A stretch of 64,000 nucleotides of DNA. It comes from Monodelphis domestica (lineage: Eukaryota > Chordata > Mammalia > Didelphimorphia > Didelphidae). Each line of letters opens with the position of its first letter. Within the stretch, counting starts at the first letter, position 1. The position numbers and the translations under genes are program-made. The stretch is taken from NCBI RefSeq assembly GCF_027887165.1, contig NC_077228.1, positions 422,051,207 through 422,115,206 on the forward strand, written 5' to 3'. The notes below the pieces were generated by a model that had not been told where the DNA came from, made no database searches, and was given only the letters and a program-made list of their open reading frames with translations. Of the stretch, positions 33,816 through 46,429 are shown piece by piece.

Positions 33816-34327
33816 CAGGGGTCTCTAAACTTTTTACACAGGGGGCTAGTTCACTGTCCCTCAGACTGTTGGAGGGCCGGACTATTAAAAAAACCTATGA
33901 ATAAATCTGTATACCACTGTCTGGGATAGCGGAGGCTGCAGCTCTGGCTGTGATGGGCCTTTGTCACACCTTACACAGGCCCATCACCGCCACCACTATA
34001 CTGGGCAGCAGTATACACAGTGCGGAATCCCCTCCCCCAGATCGCCGTTCACCATGCTGACGTCTTCCATTGTGCAGCCACATAATCCTTTGCATGGCGC
34101 CTCGTTCTCGTTCAGATACTCTCAGAGCAAGGCGCCACACAAAGGATTGTGTCACCGGAAGTAGTGCTGTACATGAGCGATGCCTCGCTTTGTGGCATCG
34201 CTACATACAGTGCTCCTCTCACCGACCACCAATCAAAGAGGTGCCCCGTCTGGAAGTGCGGTGGGGGCCAGATAAATGGCCTCAGGGGGCCACATGTGGC
34301 CTGCAGGCCATAGTTTGGGGACCCCTG
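33816..34327. mobile_element. Non-autonomous hAT DNA transposon, OC1-like, nearly intact
   Basis: Terminal inverted repeats CAGGGGTCTCTAAACT at the left and its imperfect complement at the right (ending GGGGACCCCTG). The 8-bp sequence CTTTAGAG is present exactly at 33808-33815 and 34328-34335, the target duplication size of hAT elements. The 512-bp element has no transposase frame. It holds about 18 CpGs and several internal inverted repeats (for example 34088-34103 with 34128-34144, and 34178-34187 with 34194-34202). Its first 90 bp resemble the OposCharlie1 (OC1) family known from opossum and other vertebrates; the family name is from memory. Confidence 0.93.
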
Positions 34328-34339
34328 CTTTAGAGTCAC

Positions 34340-34930
34340 TTCTTAGCTGCCATCCCATAATTATTAAAGAATGGCACACTAATAATATTAGTACATTTCT
34401 CCATTTTCTAGTATCTACTTACTCTGTTGGTTCCCAATTTTCATTTCCATCCAGAAGGGAAGAGAGGTAGGTCAGATGAGAGAGGCACACATAGTAAACC
34501 TTTATCTAGTTCTGCCATGAGATGGTCTGAAGTATGTATTTTCTGATAGGGCTTTGGCTGCAGTCCTCACTCTTTAAGAATAAAACATTAAATGATAAAC
34601 ACAGTGATTTAGTTTCAGTCACACTTACTCCCCCAAAGTAGCCAGCTTTAGTAAAACAACATAAGTTTATTAAGTGCCTACTAAGAGCAAAGCACAATCT
34701 TTTTTGTAACTGCAGAATTGTGAATCTTACAGGAAACTTTAATATTCTTAATTTTTATAGATGAACTATCTCCAAGTCTGGCTGACAGAGTATTTGGCCA
34801 TTATCTTTGCTGAAATTAAGATATATACTTGCCCAACACTAATAATGATAGTGCATAAATTTAAACAAAGATTCATGCTTTTCTGTATATATCATATTTG
34901 TCATTTTAAAAAATAGCACAGTAGTATTCC
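34340..34930. other. Unassigned DNA
   Basis: No repeat or gene recognised, apart from a short L2-like antisense piece near 34660-34690. Confidence 0.4.
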
Positions 34931-34934
34931 ACTG

Positions 34935-35195
34935 GATAGATAGGTGGCGCAACACATAGAATGCTGGGTCTGAAGTCAGGAAGACTCATTTGCCTGTGTT
35001 CCAATTTGGACTTAGACACTTACTAGCTGTGTGACCTTGGCCAAATAATTTAGCCCTGTCTGCTTCAGTTTTCTCATCTGTAAAATGAGTTGGAGAAGGA
35101 CATGGAAAAGCACTCCAGTACCTTTGCCATGAAAATATCAAATGGGGATCATGAGTCAGACACGACTGACAAATTACTGAAAAAAATAAAGTAAC
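34935..35195 (+). mobile_element. tRNA-derived SINE with RTE/BovB-like tail, sense
   Basis: The head 'ataggtggcgcaacacatag' and 'agctgtgtgaccttggccaa' are followed by 'aaaatgagttggagaaggac', 'actccagtacctttgccatg' and 'gagtcagacacgactgacaa', the RTE-like end. Confidence 0.88.
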
Positions 35196-35304
35196 ATATA
35201 TATGTTCTATCAGTATAAAAATAAAAATGCTCAATGGACAAAGTCTTGAAATTTAGTACCCAGTCATAATCACAGAAATACAAGAGGCACATATACATGA
35301 AAAA

Positions 35305-35578
35305 CAGCAATAGTGAGCATTTATATAGCACTTGCAGGTGCTAGGCACTATGCTAAATTCTTTTACAAATATTATCTTATTTTTATCCTTAAGACAACTT
35401 TGTAAGGTAGATGCTATTATTATTTCCATTTTATAGTTGCAGAAACTGAGGCAAGTGAAGTTTAATTAACTTGTCTAAGTCACACATCTCCTAAGTGTCT
35501 GAGGTTGAACTTGAATTCAGGTCTTCCTGATTTCAGGACCAGAGCTCTATGCATGATATCACTTGGCTGCCTACTGGA
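35305..35578 (-). repeat. MIR/THER1-like SINE, antisense, full length
   Basis: The plus strand shows 'gagcatttatatagcacttg', 'gttgcagaaactgaggcaag', 'ttgaattcaggtcttcctga' and 'atatcacttggctgcct'. Confidence 0.85.
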
Positions 35579-36020
35579 TAGACAGCTAGAAATAGAGAGA
35601 TAGACATGTGGTACATGCATACACATATATAAATATAACCACTATGTATGCATGTACAAGTAACATACATGATTCATAGACAGAAAAGTATGAACTTGCA
35701 AAAGATATGTAAGTAGTGGAATAGGTGGGACAGCATCAGTTTATAATATGCAGTTCATTTGTAACTGATATTTATGTCTGGAATTTTCCAAATATTTATA
35801 CTCTGAAATTTCCCTTTCCCACAAATTGAAAGTGGGAAAAAAATAACAAAATGCTTTTCCTCTCTAACAACACCCTTATTTTTTCCATATTTGGGAAAAA
35901 AAAACTGATTGATTATGTTGGTAGAGACTTATTTGATGTGCTTTGTTTTTGCCAAGAAAGACGGATTTGCATCTAGTTGGGTAGAGGGCAATGAGCATGA
36001 GCTTCTCAGTACTATCCTAC
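35579..36020. other. Unassigned DNA
   Basis: No gene or repeat recognised. Confidence 0.4.
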
Positions 36021-36021
36021 A

Positions 36022-36036
36022 ACAGACAGACAGACA

Positions 36037-36072
<36 letters not shown>
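36022..36072. repeat. (CAGA)n(CA)n microsatellite
   Basis: Four CAGA units followed by about 17 CA units. Confidence 0.96.
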
Positions 36073-36074
<2 letters not shown>

Positions 36075-36850
36075 CGCTCCCTACCTTTCACCACTCCATC
36101 TACCTCCTTATCTTTACCTCCCTCTTACCTCACCTGGGTGAGAGGTACAGGACAATCAGAGCCCTCACTATCCTTGCAACCTTGTGAGAAGTTTCAGGGA
36201 TTCTCAAGCAATGATCAGGTGCTGTAGAAATTGTCTGGTCTTTCTATCCTTAAGCCAAAGACATAACTCCTCAACCTGAAATTTGAAGAGAAAGAAAATC
36301 TTTATTGGATTATTCACATGTTTACTGAGCGTCTCCTATGTGCTAAGAACTAAACAGAATAAGCAAGAAATATGTATGATTGCTAATGTGGGTTGGTGTG
36401 AACAGGCCCCCAAAGTAAAAGAAGTGAGTAGGGTGTGAAAGCATGAGAACCACAGGGACAGATACAGATTGTGACAACCAAAGCAGGTTACTGAATTGAG
36501 TAAAGAAAAAAGAAAATCCAAATAGAAGACACCTGGGTTAAAACCATAAAAAAGCTGGACAAGAGTTTACAAAGCTATTTAGGTCACTGTTGAGACAAGT
36601 TGTGGAGTGACAAGTTGTGTCAGACTGTGCCTTCCTCTTGAAGGGGCTCAAGGACATGGTAGGCATATGCAACAACAGCCTCTTAAAGGAGTCACAGTAG
36701 GGAAACCCAAAGTTTTTTTTTTTCTGCCCAATAATAGCAGGTGACAATTATATTAAAAATCTAGAAGAAAACTGGATCTGATATTTTTCAAAGATATTTC
36801 TAGTGTTTGAGTTCTTAATCAGTAATAGAAGTGATTATAAAAGAGTAAAT
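36073..36850. other. Unassigned DNA with a short antisense L2 terminus
   Basis: 36300-36350 contains 'tttactgagcgtctcctatg', an antisense L2 end. Otherwise nothing recognised. Confidence 0.4.
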
Positions 36851-36852
36851 AA

Positions 36853-36922
36853 GGGGGAGCTAAGTAACACCTATCCTGATACTTGGTATTGATTCTAAGA
36901 TGGGGCAGGATTTTTTAAAGGG
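36853..36922 (+). repeat. SINE1-type fragment, internally deleted
   Basis: 'gggggagctaagtaacacct' (head) joins directly to 'tggtattgattctaagatgg' (3' end). Confidence 0.65.
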
Positions 36923-36934
36923 AAAATACAATAT

Positions 36935-38060
36935 TTATGACATTAAATTGAAATCTTTTCCATGAACAAAATCAATACAACTAGGACAAAAAGAAAGGAG
37001 GTAGGGAAAAAAATCTTTATATCAAATATCTCTGAAAAGGGTCTGTTATCCCTTATGTAAAGGCAACTAAGTTAACTATGTAAGACTAAAAGAAACACTA
37101 AAATGCAAATGGTAAAAAAAAACTATAAAATTCTCAAAAGAATGGCAAAATATTAATGATCATGTAAAAGAATGCTCCAAATCATTAATTATAAGAAAAA
37201 CTTTACAACAAAACAATTCTAAGGTTTCACAAACATCCAATAAATTATCAAAGATGACAAATGTTGGGAATCACAACTGGAGGGATTGTGTAATGATGGA
37301 TACTGTTCCTGCTTTTTTAGCAAGATTTCTGTTCTTGCGTTTTTAGCATTGCTCTTGCTAAATCCCTATAACAATACCTAAGTATTCTTGTTGGTAGAAT
37401 TATAAATTGGCTTAACCATTCTGAAAAGCACTTAAAATAATTTGAAGAAAGTGACTAAAATGTTCATACCATTTAACCAGAGATTCTGTGACTGAACTTT
37501 TTATCCCAAGAATGTTAATAATTTTTAAATGCCTTAAACAAAAAAAATTATAACTTTTGCACTTTTTGTGCAAATAACAGCACTTTTTTTAGCATCAACA
37601 AAATAGAAACAAAGAAATTGCCCATCTCTTGGTAAGTAGCTAAAAAAACTAAATATGGCACTTAAATAAAATGGAATATTATTATTCTGTAAAAATCAGT
37701 GAATAGGGGAGAAGTCGAGATAATTATAAACTTGTATAAAATGAAGCAAGCAGAACCATGAAAACAACATATACCACGACTACAACAATGTAAATAGTAA
37801 TAATAACAGCTTAAAAATAATAATAATAACCAAGCTTGAAAAGAAAAGAAATATGAGAAGTCTCCCTGAACCCCATTGTAGAGCTGGGAAATTATGAATG
37901 TGATACCCTGCATATACTACATACTTTTTTGAACATGTTGAGTTAGTTTTGCTGAAAAATTTTTGGAGTTCTTTTCTAGTGTTTATTTTAAGGGATAACT
38001 GTTCTCTGGGAGGGATACATTGAGAAATGTGAGTAATATAAAAACAAAAGATCACACTAC
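36935..38060 (+). repeat. L1 ORF2 3' part, old, sense
   Basis: L1 blocks in order: 'gaatgctccaaatcattaat', 'ttatcaaagatgacaaatgt', 'tggtagaattataaattggc', 'aaaatggaatattattattc', 'aaatgaagcaagcagaacca'. Every frame is broken. Confidence 0.75.
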
Positions 38061-38074
38061 AAATTTGTTTTGAA

Positions 38075-38290
38075 ATAATGGCTGATATTTATATAGAGTT
38101 TAACAATTTATAAAGCTCTTTAAACACCATTATTTTACTTGTTCCATTCAACAACCCTGCAAGGTATAAATATTATACCCTTTTCACAGAAGGGAAGGTT
38201 AAGTGACTTGGCAAATAGCATAGCGATTTTAAGTGGAAAAGCCAGAATTCAAACCAGGTGTCCTCAACCTCAAATTGATAAGCTGTCCAC
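38075..38290 (-). repeat. MIR-like SINE, antisense
   Basis: 'atggctgatatttatataga', 'ccttttcacagaagggaagg', 'ttaagtgacttggcaaatag' follow the antisense CORE-SINE. Confidence 0.7.
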
Positions 38291-38900
38291 TCCTCATATT
38301 CCCCAATTAGATACAAAATAGTCTTAGAGAAGAGGCTTTTTTTTATTTGCTGCCCAGTTCCTTAATCAAATGAGCCTTCCAGGTTGTAGAGTTGGTATTT
38401 ATAAAATTAATTTAGTTGACTTTGCCCCATTCTAAAAACAAACTCCAATCTAGAGTAATTAACTTAATCCTCCCTTAAATCTGTGTTCAAATGCTTTCTA
38501 GGAACAGATTTATCAATTTAGCATTTAAACTGGCTTTCTACTCAACCCTCTAAGCTTACATAGTTTCTTATAAGGGGAAAATATATTTTTCATATGATAA
38601 CAAATCCAGAGTGTTCCTATATCTGACAAAATGCAAATAACTTGTGAAGCATGTATTTTCCTATTGGACTTGGTCCTTATGCTCTTTTAGAATTATACAA
38701 TTACAGAACTAAAGCAAAGTGATTTAGTACTAGTATCACATTTCATTCTCCTCTATACCTCAAAAGCCAACTTCAGCAACTAATACACATTTATTAAGCA
38801 ATCACACTGTAGAAGTCTAAGCTAATGAGAGATAGTCAACATCTGGTTAGCTGGTTAGCACCTAGGTGTAAAAACAGGGTTCAATAAGGAACAAAAATGC
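38291..38900. other. Unassigned DNA
   Basis: No gene or confident repeat. An L2-like antisense piece ('acacatttattaagcaatca') is near 38785-38825. Confidence 0.4.
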
Positions 38901-38904
38901 CTCC

Positions 38905-39088
38905 AGAGGATCAGAGAGTGGGAAGGAATCTCCTAAATCATCTAGTCCAACCTCATTTTTTTTAAAATGAGAAAATAGCCCAGAAAAACTAAGTGCTTGC
39001 ACCTAGGTGGTAAATGAGAAAGCCAGGATTAGAATCTAGGTTCTCTGATTCTAAATCCAGTGTATTTCCTACAGCCCCATCCTGCCTC
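38905..39088 (-). repeat. MIR-type SINE, antisense
   Basis: 'aatcatctagtccaacctca', 'gagaaagccaggattagaat', 'tgattctaaatccagtgtat' in order. Confidence 0.75.
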
Positions 39089-39089
39089 T

Positions 39090-40385
39090 TGCATACCAAA
39101 ATCTTCACCTCTTAAGTATGACAGAAATGTCACTTGAGAAATTTCAGTAAAAGCATGAATGTTAAAATTTGATTACAATTAATTTTGACACGAATTACAA
39201 ATGACTGGTACAAGTACAGAAGCAAATTAGGCCCAAAAGTTCATAATCTTTCACTATTTCCATATTTCCTAATAGCCTTGAGAATTCAGGGGTGTGCTGA
39301 TGGAATATTAAATTTTCAATATGAGTGTTTGTACCTCAGAAAAAGGAAATCACTATAAATCAGGGCTTGACTTGTTTTGTTGTTTTTCTAGTCCAAATAA
39401 AGAGTTCAAGCAGATTAAACTTAAAAGTACATCTTATGTACTATTTTTTTTTGGAAAGCCTCATTATTAAACATTGATCAGCAACATCTTTAGAGTACCT
39501 CAAGCTGAACATGAGTGAAGAAAATGAGGAAAGTTTATAAAGTATTTATGCTATGAGATGGATAAACATGGAATTTAGAGATTGATTTCTAAAATGATGT
39601 TGGCTAAATTGACTTAATAAATTGGTCTCTGGAGATTACAGTCATTGTCATGAGCAATTGCTGGAAAGTCATGTCCATTTGAGGAACTGAGACAAAGAAC
39701 AGTGTTATGTAGGAAGGAAATATCTGATCACCAGAGTCACTGACCTTATCACTGAGGGCTACTTTTCAATTCTTCATTAAAACCATAAACTGCTGAATAA
39801 ACTTTTAAACAACTCTCAGATATTTTGTCTCTGATTCCTCTTAAGAATGTGTTTGTAGACAATGATCACATTTTTCCCCTGTGATGCTCTGATATTGTAG
39901 AATATGGAAGAACTCTAACTTAGCCAGCAGCAATCCAGATATTGTGTTAATAGGGCTACAGTGGTGGGAATCCAAAAGTCTGGTTTCCTCACAGGAAATG
40001 TGTGAAGGCAAAAGCTGATATGGAGAAGAGAAATGCATATTTATCAAGTAGATCATATAAAACATAGCAGTAACATGAGATCTCTGTGGTAAGGAAACTT
40101 GAAATAACCCAGAAAACTATTTGAAATATCTGAAAAGGGCAATCAAGACTTTGCAAGTTTTTTTTAATTGGCTTAATATGAAAAACAAGTCAACATAAAC
40201 AGTCTAGTTCTTAGAGTATCACAAACATAAAAATAACATCCAACACCCCAAAAAGGCATAACTTTTAATGCAAAAAGCTGTGGCCAGGATGTGATTACTT
40301 TATGGTTGGAACAATGAGAACGTAAAAGTTGACTTTAAAGGACAAAATATATACCAATACATGCATATTAATAATAAAGTCACAA
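39090..40385. other. Unassigned, largely repeat-free DNA
   Basis: About 1.3 kb with no recognised repeat or gene. The 74-codon frame at 39841-40065 (minus) has no domain. Confidence 0.4.
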
Positions 40386-40389
40386 CTTT

Positions 40390-41130
40390 TCAGAACTCAG
40401 TTTCTTCATTCATAAAATGGTAATAATATAAAGTAATTCACAAGATTGTGGTGAGGATTACATGAGATAATCATACATAAAAGTACCTTGCAAGTGTTAG
40501 AACCCTATGTTATGCATATTAGTATAGGCATATATTTATATACTTCTTTATGACAAATTCAGCTTTAATACATTTTTAAAGAAGCACACCAGGATTATTT
40601 ACTTGGGAAGTTCTAATTGTTAGGATCACAAAAAAAGGTCACACTGATAAGGACTCTAATGATTTTTTTTTTCACTCATTTTGGTATTTTTTTTCCAAGT
40701 TATGTGTTACTGGCACAAGATCACAGGATCACAGACTTCAAGCTGGGAGTAGTTTTGGAGACTAGTCCAAAGCCTTCATTTTACAGATAGACCAGAACTA
40801 AAGACCAGAAAAGTGGACTAATTTGCCCAAGGTCAGGATTTTAATTGAGGTTAAGTTCTATGTACTCATACCTAATTACCACATACCACAATGTAGTGGA
40901 AAGATCACTGTAGCCTGGAAGTCAAAAGATCTGGATCTCAGTCTTGTCTTCTACATTTGCTAGTTACAGGATAAGTCACATATAGGCAAATTTCTTAAGC
41001 TCTCACTTTAACCATATCAACATAAAATGGGAAATTCAACAACTGCTTTACATACACAACAGGACTACTGTAAAGAGAATACTTTGTACATTTCAACAAT
41101 GCTGTGTATGTATGTGTATAATTAAACCAT
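40390..41130. repeat. Cluster of three MIR-like SINE fragments
   Basis: 40390-40520 is a sense 3' half. 40725-40870 is an antisense copy ('gactagtccaaagccttcat', 'tttgcccaaggtcaggattt'). 40890-41130 is a sense copy with head 'tgtagtggaaagatcactgt' and a weak core. Confidence 0.65.
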
Positions 41131-42240
41131 TATTATTACTGAAATAAAAGAAGCTTTTTCTAAAGCAAAACTTTATTTCCCTGACATACAATTAATTCTT
41201 CCTGTCTCTAAGAGATCCTGCATACTACATATTGTCAGGACTAGTTTTCCAAAGCAAAACTAATGCATGTAGGCAGGGAATATTTCCCTCAGCTCTTCAT
41301 GTCGATTCCAATTGTTTCAAATGCCACAAAGCACATTCCATACTGAGTAGTACTAACTTTAATTCAAGATATGATGTTTCTTTTCCATTGAAGTTCCTAC
41401 ATGATTATTTTCTTTGTTCTAAACTGATAACCATTTCCCCATATTTGATTAAGAAAAATAAATCAAGTACAGGAGGTCTAGGACACTGTTTTTCATCTAC
41501 TCTTGTGATTTACCAAAGGAGAAAAAGTGTGGGAAGGAAAAGGAAAAAGGAAATTTTTAAATAAAGGAAAATCCTACAAGACTGAGTACTTCTCCTCTTT
41601 CCCCTTATACCTTTAACCCTCCTATTCACTGTATTAAGTAAGTTCCCCTTTGTTTATTCAACAAATCATTACAATTATAACCAGTTTAATAAGGAAGAAC
41701 TTGAACTCTATATAGCTGTCCTTGCAATCCATGTGTGTGGTCCATTTCACAGCCTATTTCCAGGACTTTTTCAGTTGACTATTCTATCCTTATCTTAGGA
41801 CCTCACAATTTGTCTAACAATAAGTCACTCCTTTTCTGACTGCTGTATGTGTACTGCTACTTCCCAATCCACATTTATATTTAAAGTTGTGCCTCACTGT
41901 ATACTTGAAGGATTTCTTATGCCCATTACAACTGAGATTCCTCTCCAAATTACCTCCTTTTTATAGAAGCTGCCCAGCCATCCTTTTCTACATGCCCTGT
42001 TAGGAGCATTCCATGTTCAAAGAACACATTATTACATCTAATACATAAAACCTAAAGAGCAATAAAAGGATTAGTCAAGAGGGGAAAACATTTGGGGGGC
42101 TATTTAACCTATCTTCAAATATATTAAGTACTATATTATAAAAAAATTCTGTTAAGTTCTAAAGAACAGAACTAATTTTAGATTCATCTAAAATTAGATT
42201 CATCTATCTGATTGCATTTTCTTCTGCACATGGCACCACC
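41131..42240. other. Unassigned DNA
   Basis: No gene recognised; the 110-codon frame at 41232-41564 has no domain. A short perfect-stem inverted repeat (ATTTTAGA/TCTAAAAT) with an adjacent partial duplicate lies at 42175-42212. Confidence 0.4.
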
Positions 42241-42244
42241 ATTC

Positions 42245-42462
42245 ATTCATTCTTTTTTTTTAAAAAACCCTTACCTTCCATCTTGGAGTCAATACTGTGT
42301 GTTGGCTCCAAGGCAGAACAGTGCTAAGGGCTAGGCAATGGGGGTCAAGTGACTTGCCCAGGGTCACACAGCTGGGAAATGTCTGAGCCCAGATTTGAAC
42401 CTAGGACCTCCCGTCTCTAGGCTTGGCTCTCAATCCACTGAGCTACCCAGCTCCCCCCCCCC
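42245..42462 (-). mobile_element. SINE1-type SINE, antisense
   Basis: 'aacccttaccttccatcttg', 'gggctaggcaatgggggtca', 'ggacctcccgtctctaggct', ending at the head 'gagctacccagctccccc'. Well preserved. Confidence 0.92.
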
Positions 42463-42755
42463 CCTTCATTTTTTCATTCTCTCATGTCTGTAACTTTGAT
42501 TCTTTCTTCTCCCTTCACCTCTTATATGCATTCAAGTTACCAAAATCTGTCTATTCTATATTCATAACATTTCTAATATATGTCCTCTCCTTTTACTTCT
42601 GGTATCACCCTTGTTCAAATTAAATAATGTATATAGAGTACTTTATAAAACCAAAAACACATGACTGGTAGTAGTAGTTGTCATCATCACTGTCCATCAT
42701 CATTGCCATCACTACCATCATCTCAGATCTGCTTCATCACTATCCTAGACTAATG
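42463..42755. other. Unassigned pyrimidine-rich DNA
   Basis: Possibly L2-related; nothing certain. Contains an imperfect (CAT)n-like tract at 42680-42725. Confidence 0.4.
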
Positions 42756-42759
42756 GAAT

Positions 42760-43820
42760 ATATTCTTCAAAGGACTTCGTGCTTCCACTTATTCTATCCT
42801 CAATCTGTTTATACCACTGCAAGAAGACCCTTTCTTTGCATTGATCTGATCATATCATTCTTATACTCAAAACACTTCAATGGCTCACCAATGCTTCCCA
42901 CATAAAAAAGTTCAAACTCCTTTTCTCAGCACTCAAGATCCTCTACAACCTGGTACTAACTTGTACACAACTTTGGCACAACACCAACTTTTCCACTTTA
43001 TCTTTATCTTATATTACGTATTTCAATGTCTATGCTTCTGCCAAACTGATTTTTACAAATGTCAGAATCTCAGAGGTGGAAGGTACCAAGAGGTCTATCA
43101 CAAAACCTCATGAATTACCTATATATCATCTTCAATAAGTAAGCAGGAATCACTCCCCACAAATACTGTCCATGACATTTTGGGAAATCTCTGCCCTCTC
43201 ATGCCTTCATGCCTTTATTCAATTGTTTCTTATATATGTAATGCCCTCTATCTCCCAAGTTACCTGTTGAACTCTGTTTCCATCCCTTTGAAGATCAATT
43301 CAAAGACTATCTCCTCTATAAAACTTTCTGTAATTCCCCTGATTGGTGACTATGGTCCCCCTGGATCTCATGTGATCTTTATTACATGTGAGGTGACCTT
43401 GAACAAATTACTTCCTTTTTCTGTCTCATTTTCCTCATCTTCAAAATAAAAGAGTTTAGCCAGGATCATAGATATAGAGCAGGAAAAGATCTCAGAGGAC
43501 AATTAGTCCAACCTCTTCATTTTACAGCTGAGGAAAGTGTGTAGTACAAGTAGTAAGTATAAGAGGGAGGACTAGAAACCAGATCCTCTAATTTTAGCAC
43601 CACTGTATCACACTGCCTCCCTAAAGGACACCTAAGGTCCCTTCCATTAGGTAAGATGATACTGGATAATATTGTCACCTATGTTATTATATTCCCACTA
43701 AACTGTGAGTTCATTGTACAGGGCAGATCCCATTTATCTAAACTTTGTATCTCTTCCAGCACTTAAAATATTGCTTTGCACACAATAAACACATAATAAA
43801 TATTTGCTTAAGAATCTGGA
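42760..43820 (+). repeat. L2 LINE 3' part, sense, with SINE insertions
   Basis: 'cattgatctgatcatatcat' near 42839, 'atcctctacaacctggtact' near 42939, 'ctcctctataaaactttctg' near 43310 and a terminus near 43760-43812 trace the L2 3' end. It is interrupted by MIR-type pieces at 43055-43115 and 43465-43625. Confidence 0.75.
43465..43625 (-). repeat. MIR-type SINE inside L2, antisense
   Basis: 'ggacaattagtccaacctct', 'tttacagctgaggaaagtgt', ending near 'cactgcctccct'. Confidence 0.75.
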
Positions 43821-44560
43821 GAATATTATACAAAGTAACAGAAATATATGTACAATGAAAAACTGGGAAGGACTAAACTATCATTGTCAATGCAAGGTTC
43901 CAAGATAGTCCCAAGGGCTACCCACAACCAAAGAAGGAGTCTGATTATAGATCAAAGCATGCCATCTTTCACTTTATTTCCTTAATGAGTTTTCTCTTCT
44001 GAGTATAATGTCTTCATTCATATCTTAAGGAATATGGATATATGTATTGCATGCCAGCACTGATATAACCTAAGTCAAACTATTTACTGCCTTGGGGTGG
44101 GAGGTGGGGAGGAGAGAGGTAGAGAATCTGAATCACAAAATGTCAGATAATAATTGCTAAAAATTGTTTCAACAAGTAATGGAAGTTTTTCTTTAATTTA
44201 GAAAAATAAATGTTTGCTTATTTGATTTGTTGCTAATCATTGGAAAGAATCACAGAATTCAGAAATGGACCCTTTTTTTGCAGACATAATAAAATTTATT
44301 TCAATTCCATGCATTATGGTAGCTACAAGTATAATCATATGAAAATAAAGGATAATCATTTTGCTTTGTCCATACAATGTAGCCTTATAATTGAAATGAA
44401 TGGGAGATTAGTCCAACCATTTCATTTTATAGATGAAGAAATAGGAAGTAACTTTGTATTTCAGTAACCAACTACTCTGGTTCCAAATTCAAAGCTCTTT
44501 TCTGGGTATGACATTTTCTCTTTAAAATGATTTTTTAGCAATACAAAGAATAATTTTCTT
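43821..44560. other. Unassigned DNA with a SINE relic
   Basis: 44240-44490 contains parts of an antisense MIR-type SINE ('cattttatagatgaagaaat'), possibly split by 44270-44380. Otherwise nothing recognised. Confidence 0.45.
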
Positions 44561-44564
44561 ATTT

Positions 44565-44725
44565 AGAGCTGTCCAACATGAAACAGGCTGCTTTGTGAGA
44601 CTCCTCATCAGCAGAAGTGGTCAAGCATAGTCTGGATGCTCCCCTAATAAGGACGTTGTGAGGATTCCTACATCATATGGGAAATTCTATCAGACGACTA
44701 TTAAGGACTTTGCTGATGCTAAAGT
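44565..44725 (+). repeat. L3/CR1 LINE fragment
   Basis: 'tagagctgtccaacatgaaa', 'gactcctcatcagcagaagt' and 'agcatagtctggatgctccc' follow the CR1/L3 3' part. Confidence 0.65.
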
Positions 44726-44869
44726 TTAGTGACTCCGCAATTACAATGGTGATCATGTCTAGTTCTATTATGTAGGTAACTTTAATAATATGACCCTGAT
44801 AAAACCATCTAACAAGCAAATCTGTCACTTGTGGTAGTTCCACTTATGGCTGCTTCGTGTTTGTTTTTG

Positions 44870-44945
44870 TATCCTCAGACTCAATGCATGATGCCCAGTG
44901 CCTAGTATGGATGTAATAAGTATTTGTTGATTGATTGATTGACTC
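44870..44945 (+). repeat. L2 3'-end fragment
   Basis: 'atgcccagtgcctagtatgg' followed by 'aataagtatttgttgattga' and four GATT units. Confidence 0.75.
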
Positions 44946-44949
44946 ACTG

Positions 44950-46425
44950 ATTGAAACCTCAGTCTAGACCATATTGTATGCCTCCTTGTTTTAGTACTTG
45001 AAGCACCACACTCTCAATTACAATAACTGGCTATATGAAAGGTTCCATTGGTGGAAGTAGATTGTATTCATATTTATCATTAAGTCATGAGTGGCCTTAG
45101 GAGAATCTTATGTTTCATATAACATATATGTAGCTTGATCTTTTAATATTTTTAGCTGGTAGGAATCTCGGGGAAAAATTGATAATAGATGAGTATGCGT
45201 CAACATCTTGGTTTTTAGATCAGAGAAGTGAATAGGGTTTGAACAACAAATCAATAATGCACAATTTGAAGAACTCGGTAGAAAAATGTAAATTAAAAGA
45301 TCATTTTTCTTTTGAGATACTTTGCAATATGTTGAGGAGGTACTTTACCTTCCATCCCACACAGTTTCGAATCTCCTCTAACATTCACCCTTTCTGTTCA
45401 AGTAATTATTAAGAGACTTAACCAAAGATATAGTGGAATAAGGAATAGAGAGAAGAGAGAAAGAAAAGGAAGAGAATCAGAGAGGGAAAATGGAGACAAA
45501 GAGGTCCAGGGAAGCCTTCCATCATACGGTAGTGGTTCTTCCCACTCCTATACCTGTTTAAAAGTTTGGGGATGGCTTTGAAAATCCTATATGTTTTCTA
45601 GCCAAGTCTCTGCTTCAGGTATGACTGAAAATCTTGAAAGCCTGTGTATGATGAAAAATACAAGTTTGTCTTGTTCTCTTAAAAATTACACAATCCTTAT
45701 TTTGTATCCTTAATTTTCTCTTCTGAGGGTTATAAAATTCAGATGAGACCCATAAAGACCCATAAAATCCCAAATTCAGAGCCACTAATCAGCATAATCA
45801 TCAGCATACAACTGGATGACTATCTCACAGAGTTTGGATGAAGTTATTAGCAATCAATAAATATCAATAACTTCCATGTCCAATTTTGTGGATACTATGT
45901 AGTATTGCTGTTATTTCACTGTAATGGTGAAAGGAAACAGACTGAACAAAGTACAATCATCTATGAGACAATCAGTCATCAGAGTAGCCATAAGATCTTC
46001 CTAAGATTTCTTGGGCATGTGACCACAAGATGGAAGCCTAGACATTTTCTCCAAGCTTCATGAGCTCATAAGCTTCTCCAAAAAAGTAATTATGGCCAAA
46101 AGATAAAGCAGTTTCAGCTGTCTCCCTGGTCTAGGGCACTTGGAACCCTACTGAACTAAAATCCCTAATCCTTAATGGACTCACTTGGCACTATCTCTCC
46201 TACCACCTACCACAATCCAACTGGGTTACATAAGCCACCCAAGGACTTGCAATAGAATTTAACTCCCCCCTCCAAGCTCTTGCCCAGTGTCACAGAAAAC
46301 CAAAAGCTAGAAGTTTATCCTGGCTAGAACAGTAGCACGGCAAAGCTCTACCAAGAGTTCAGCCAATGAACTGAGGGACAAAGGAAACTGGGGCAGCACT
46401 TAGCACAGTGTCGTCTCTCCCTGAA
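44950..46425. other. Unassigned, largely repeat-free DNA
   Basis: About 1.5 kb without a recognised gene or repeat. The 46020-46400 part is less AT-rich; origin unknown. Confidence 0.4.
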
Positions 46426-46429
46426 CCTC

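Noticed and set aside
33961..34470. Reading frames inside the hAT element as a transposase
   Set aside because: They are short, overlap in both strands and lack any hAT transposase motif; the element is non-autonomous.
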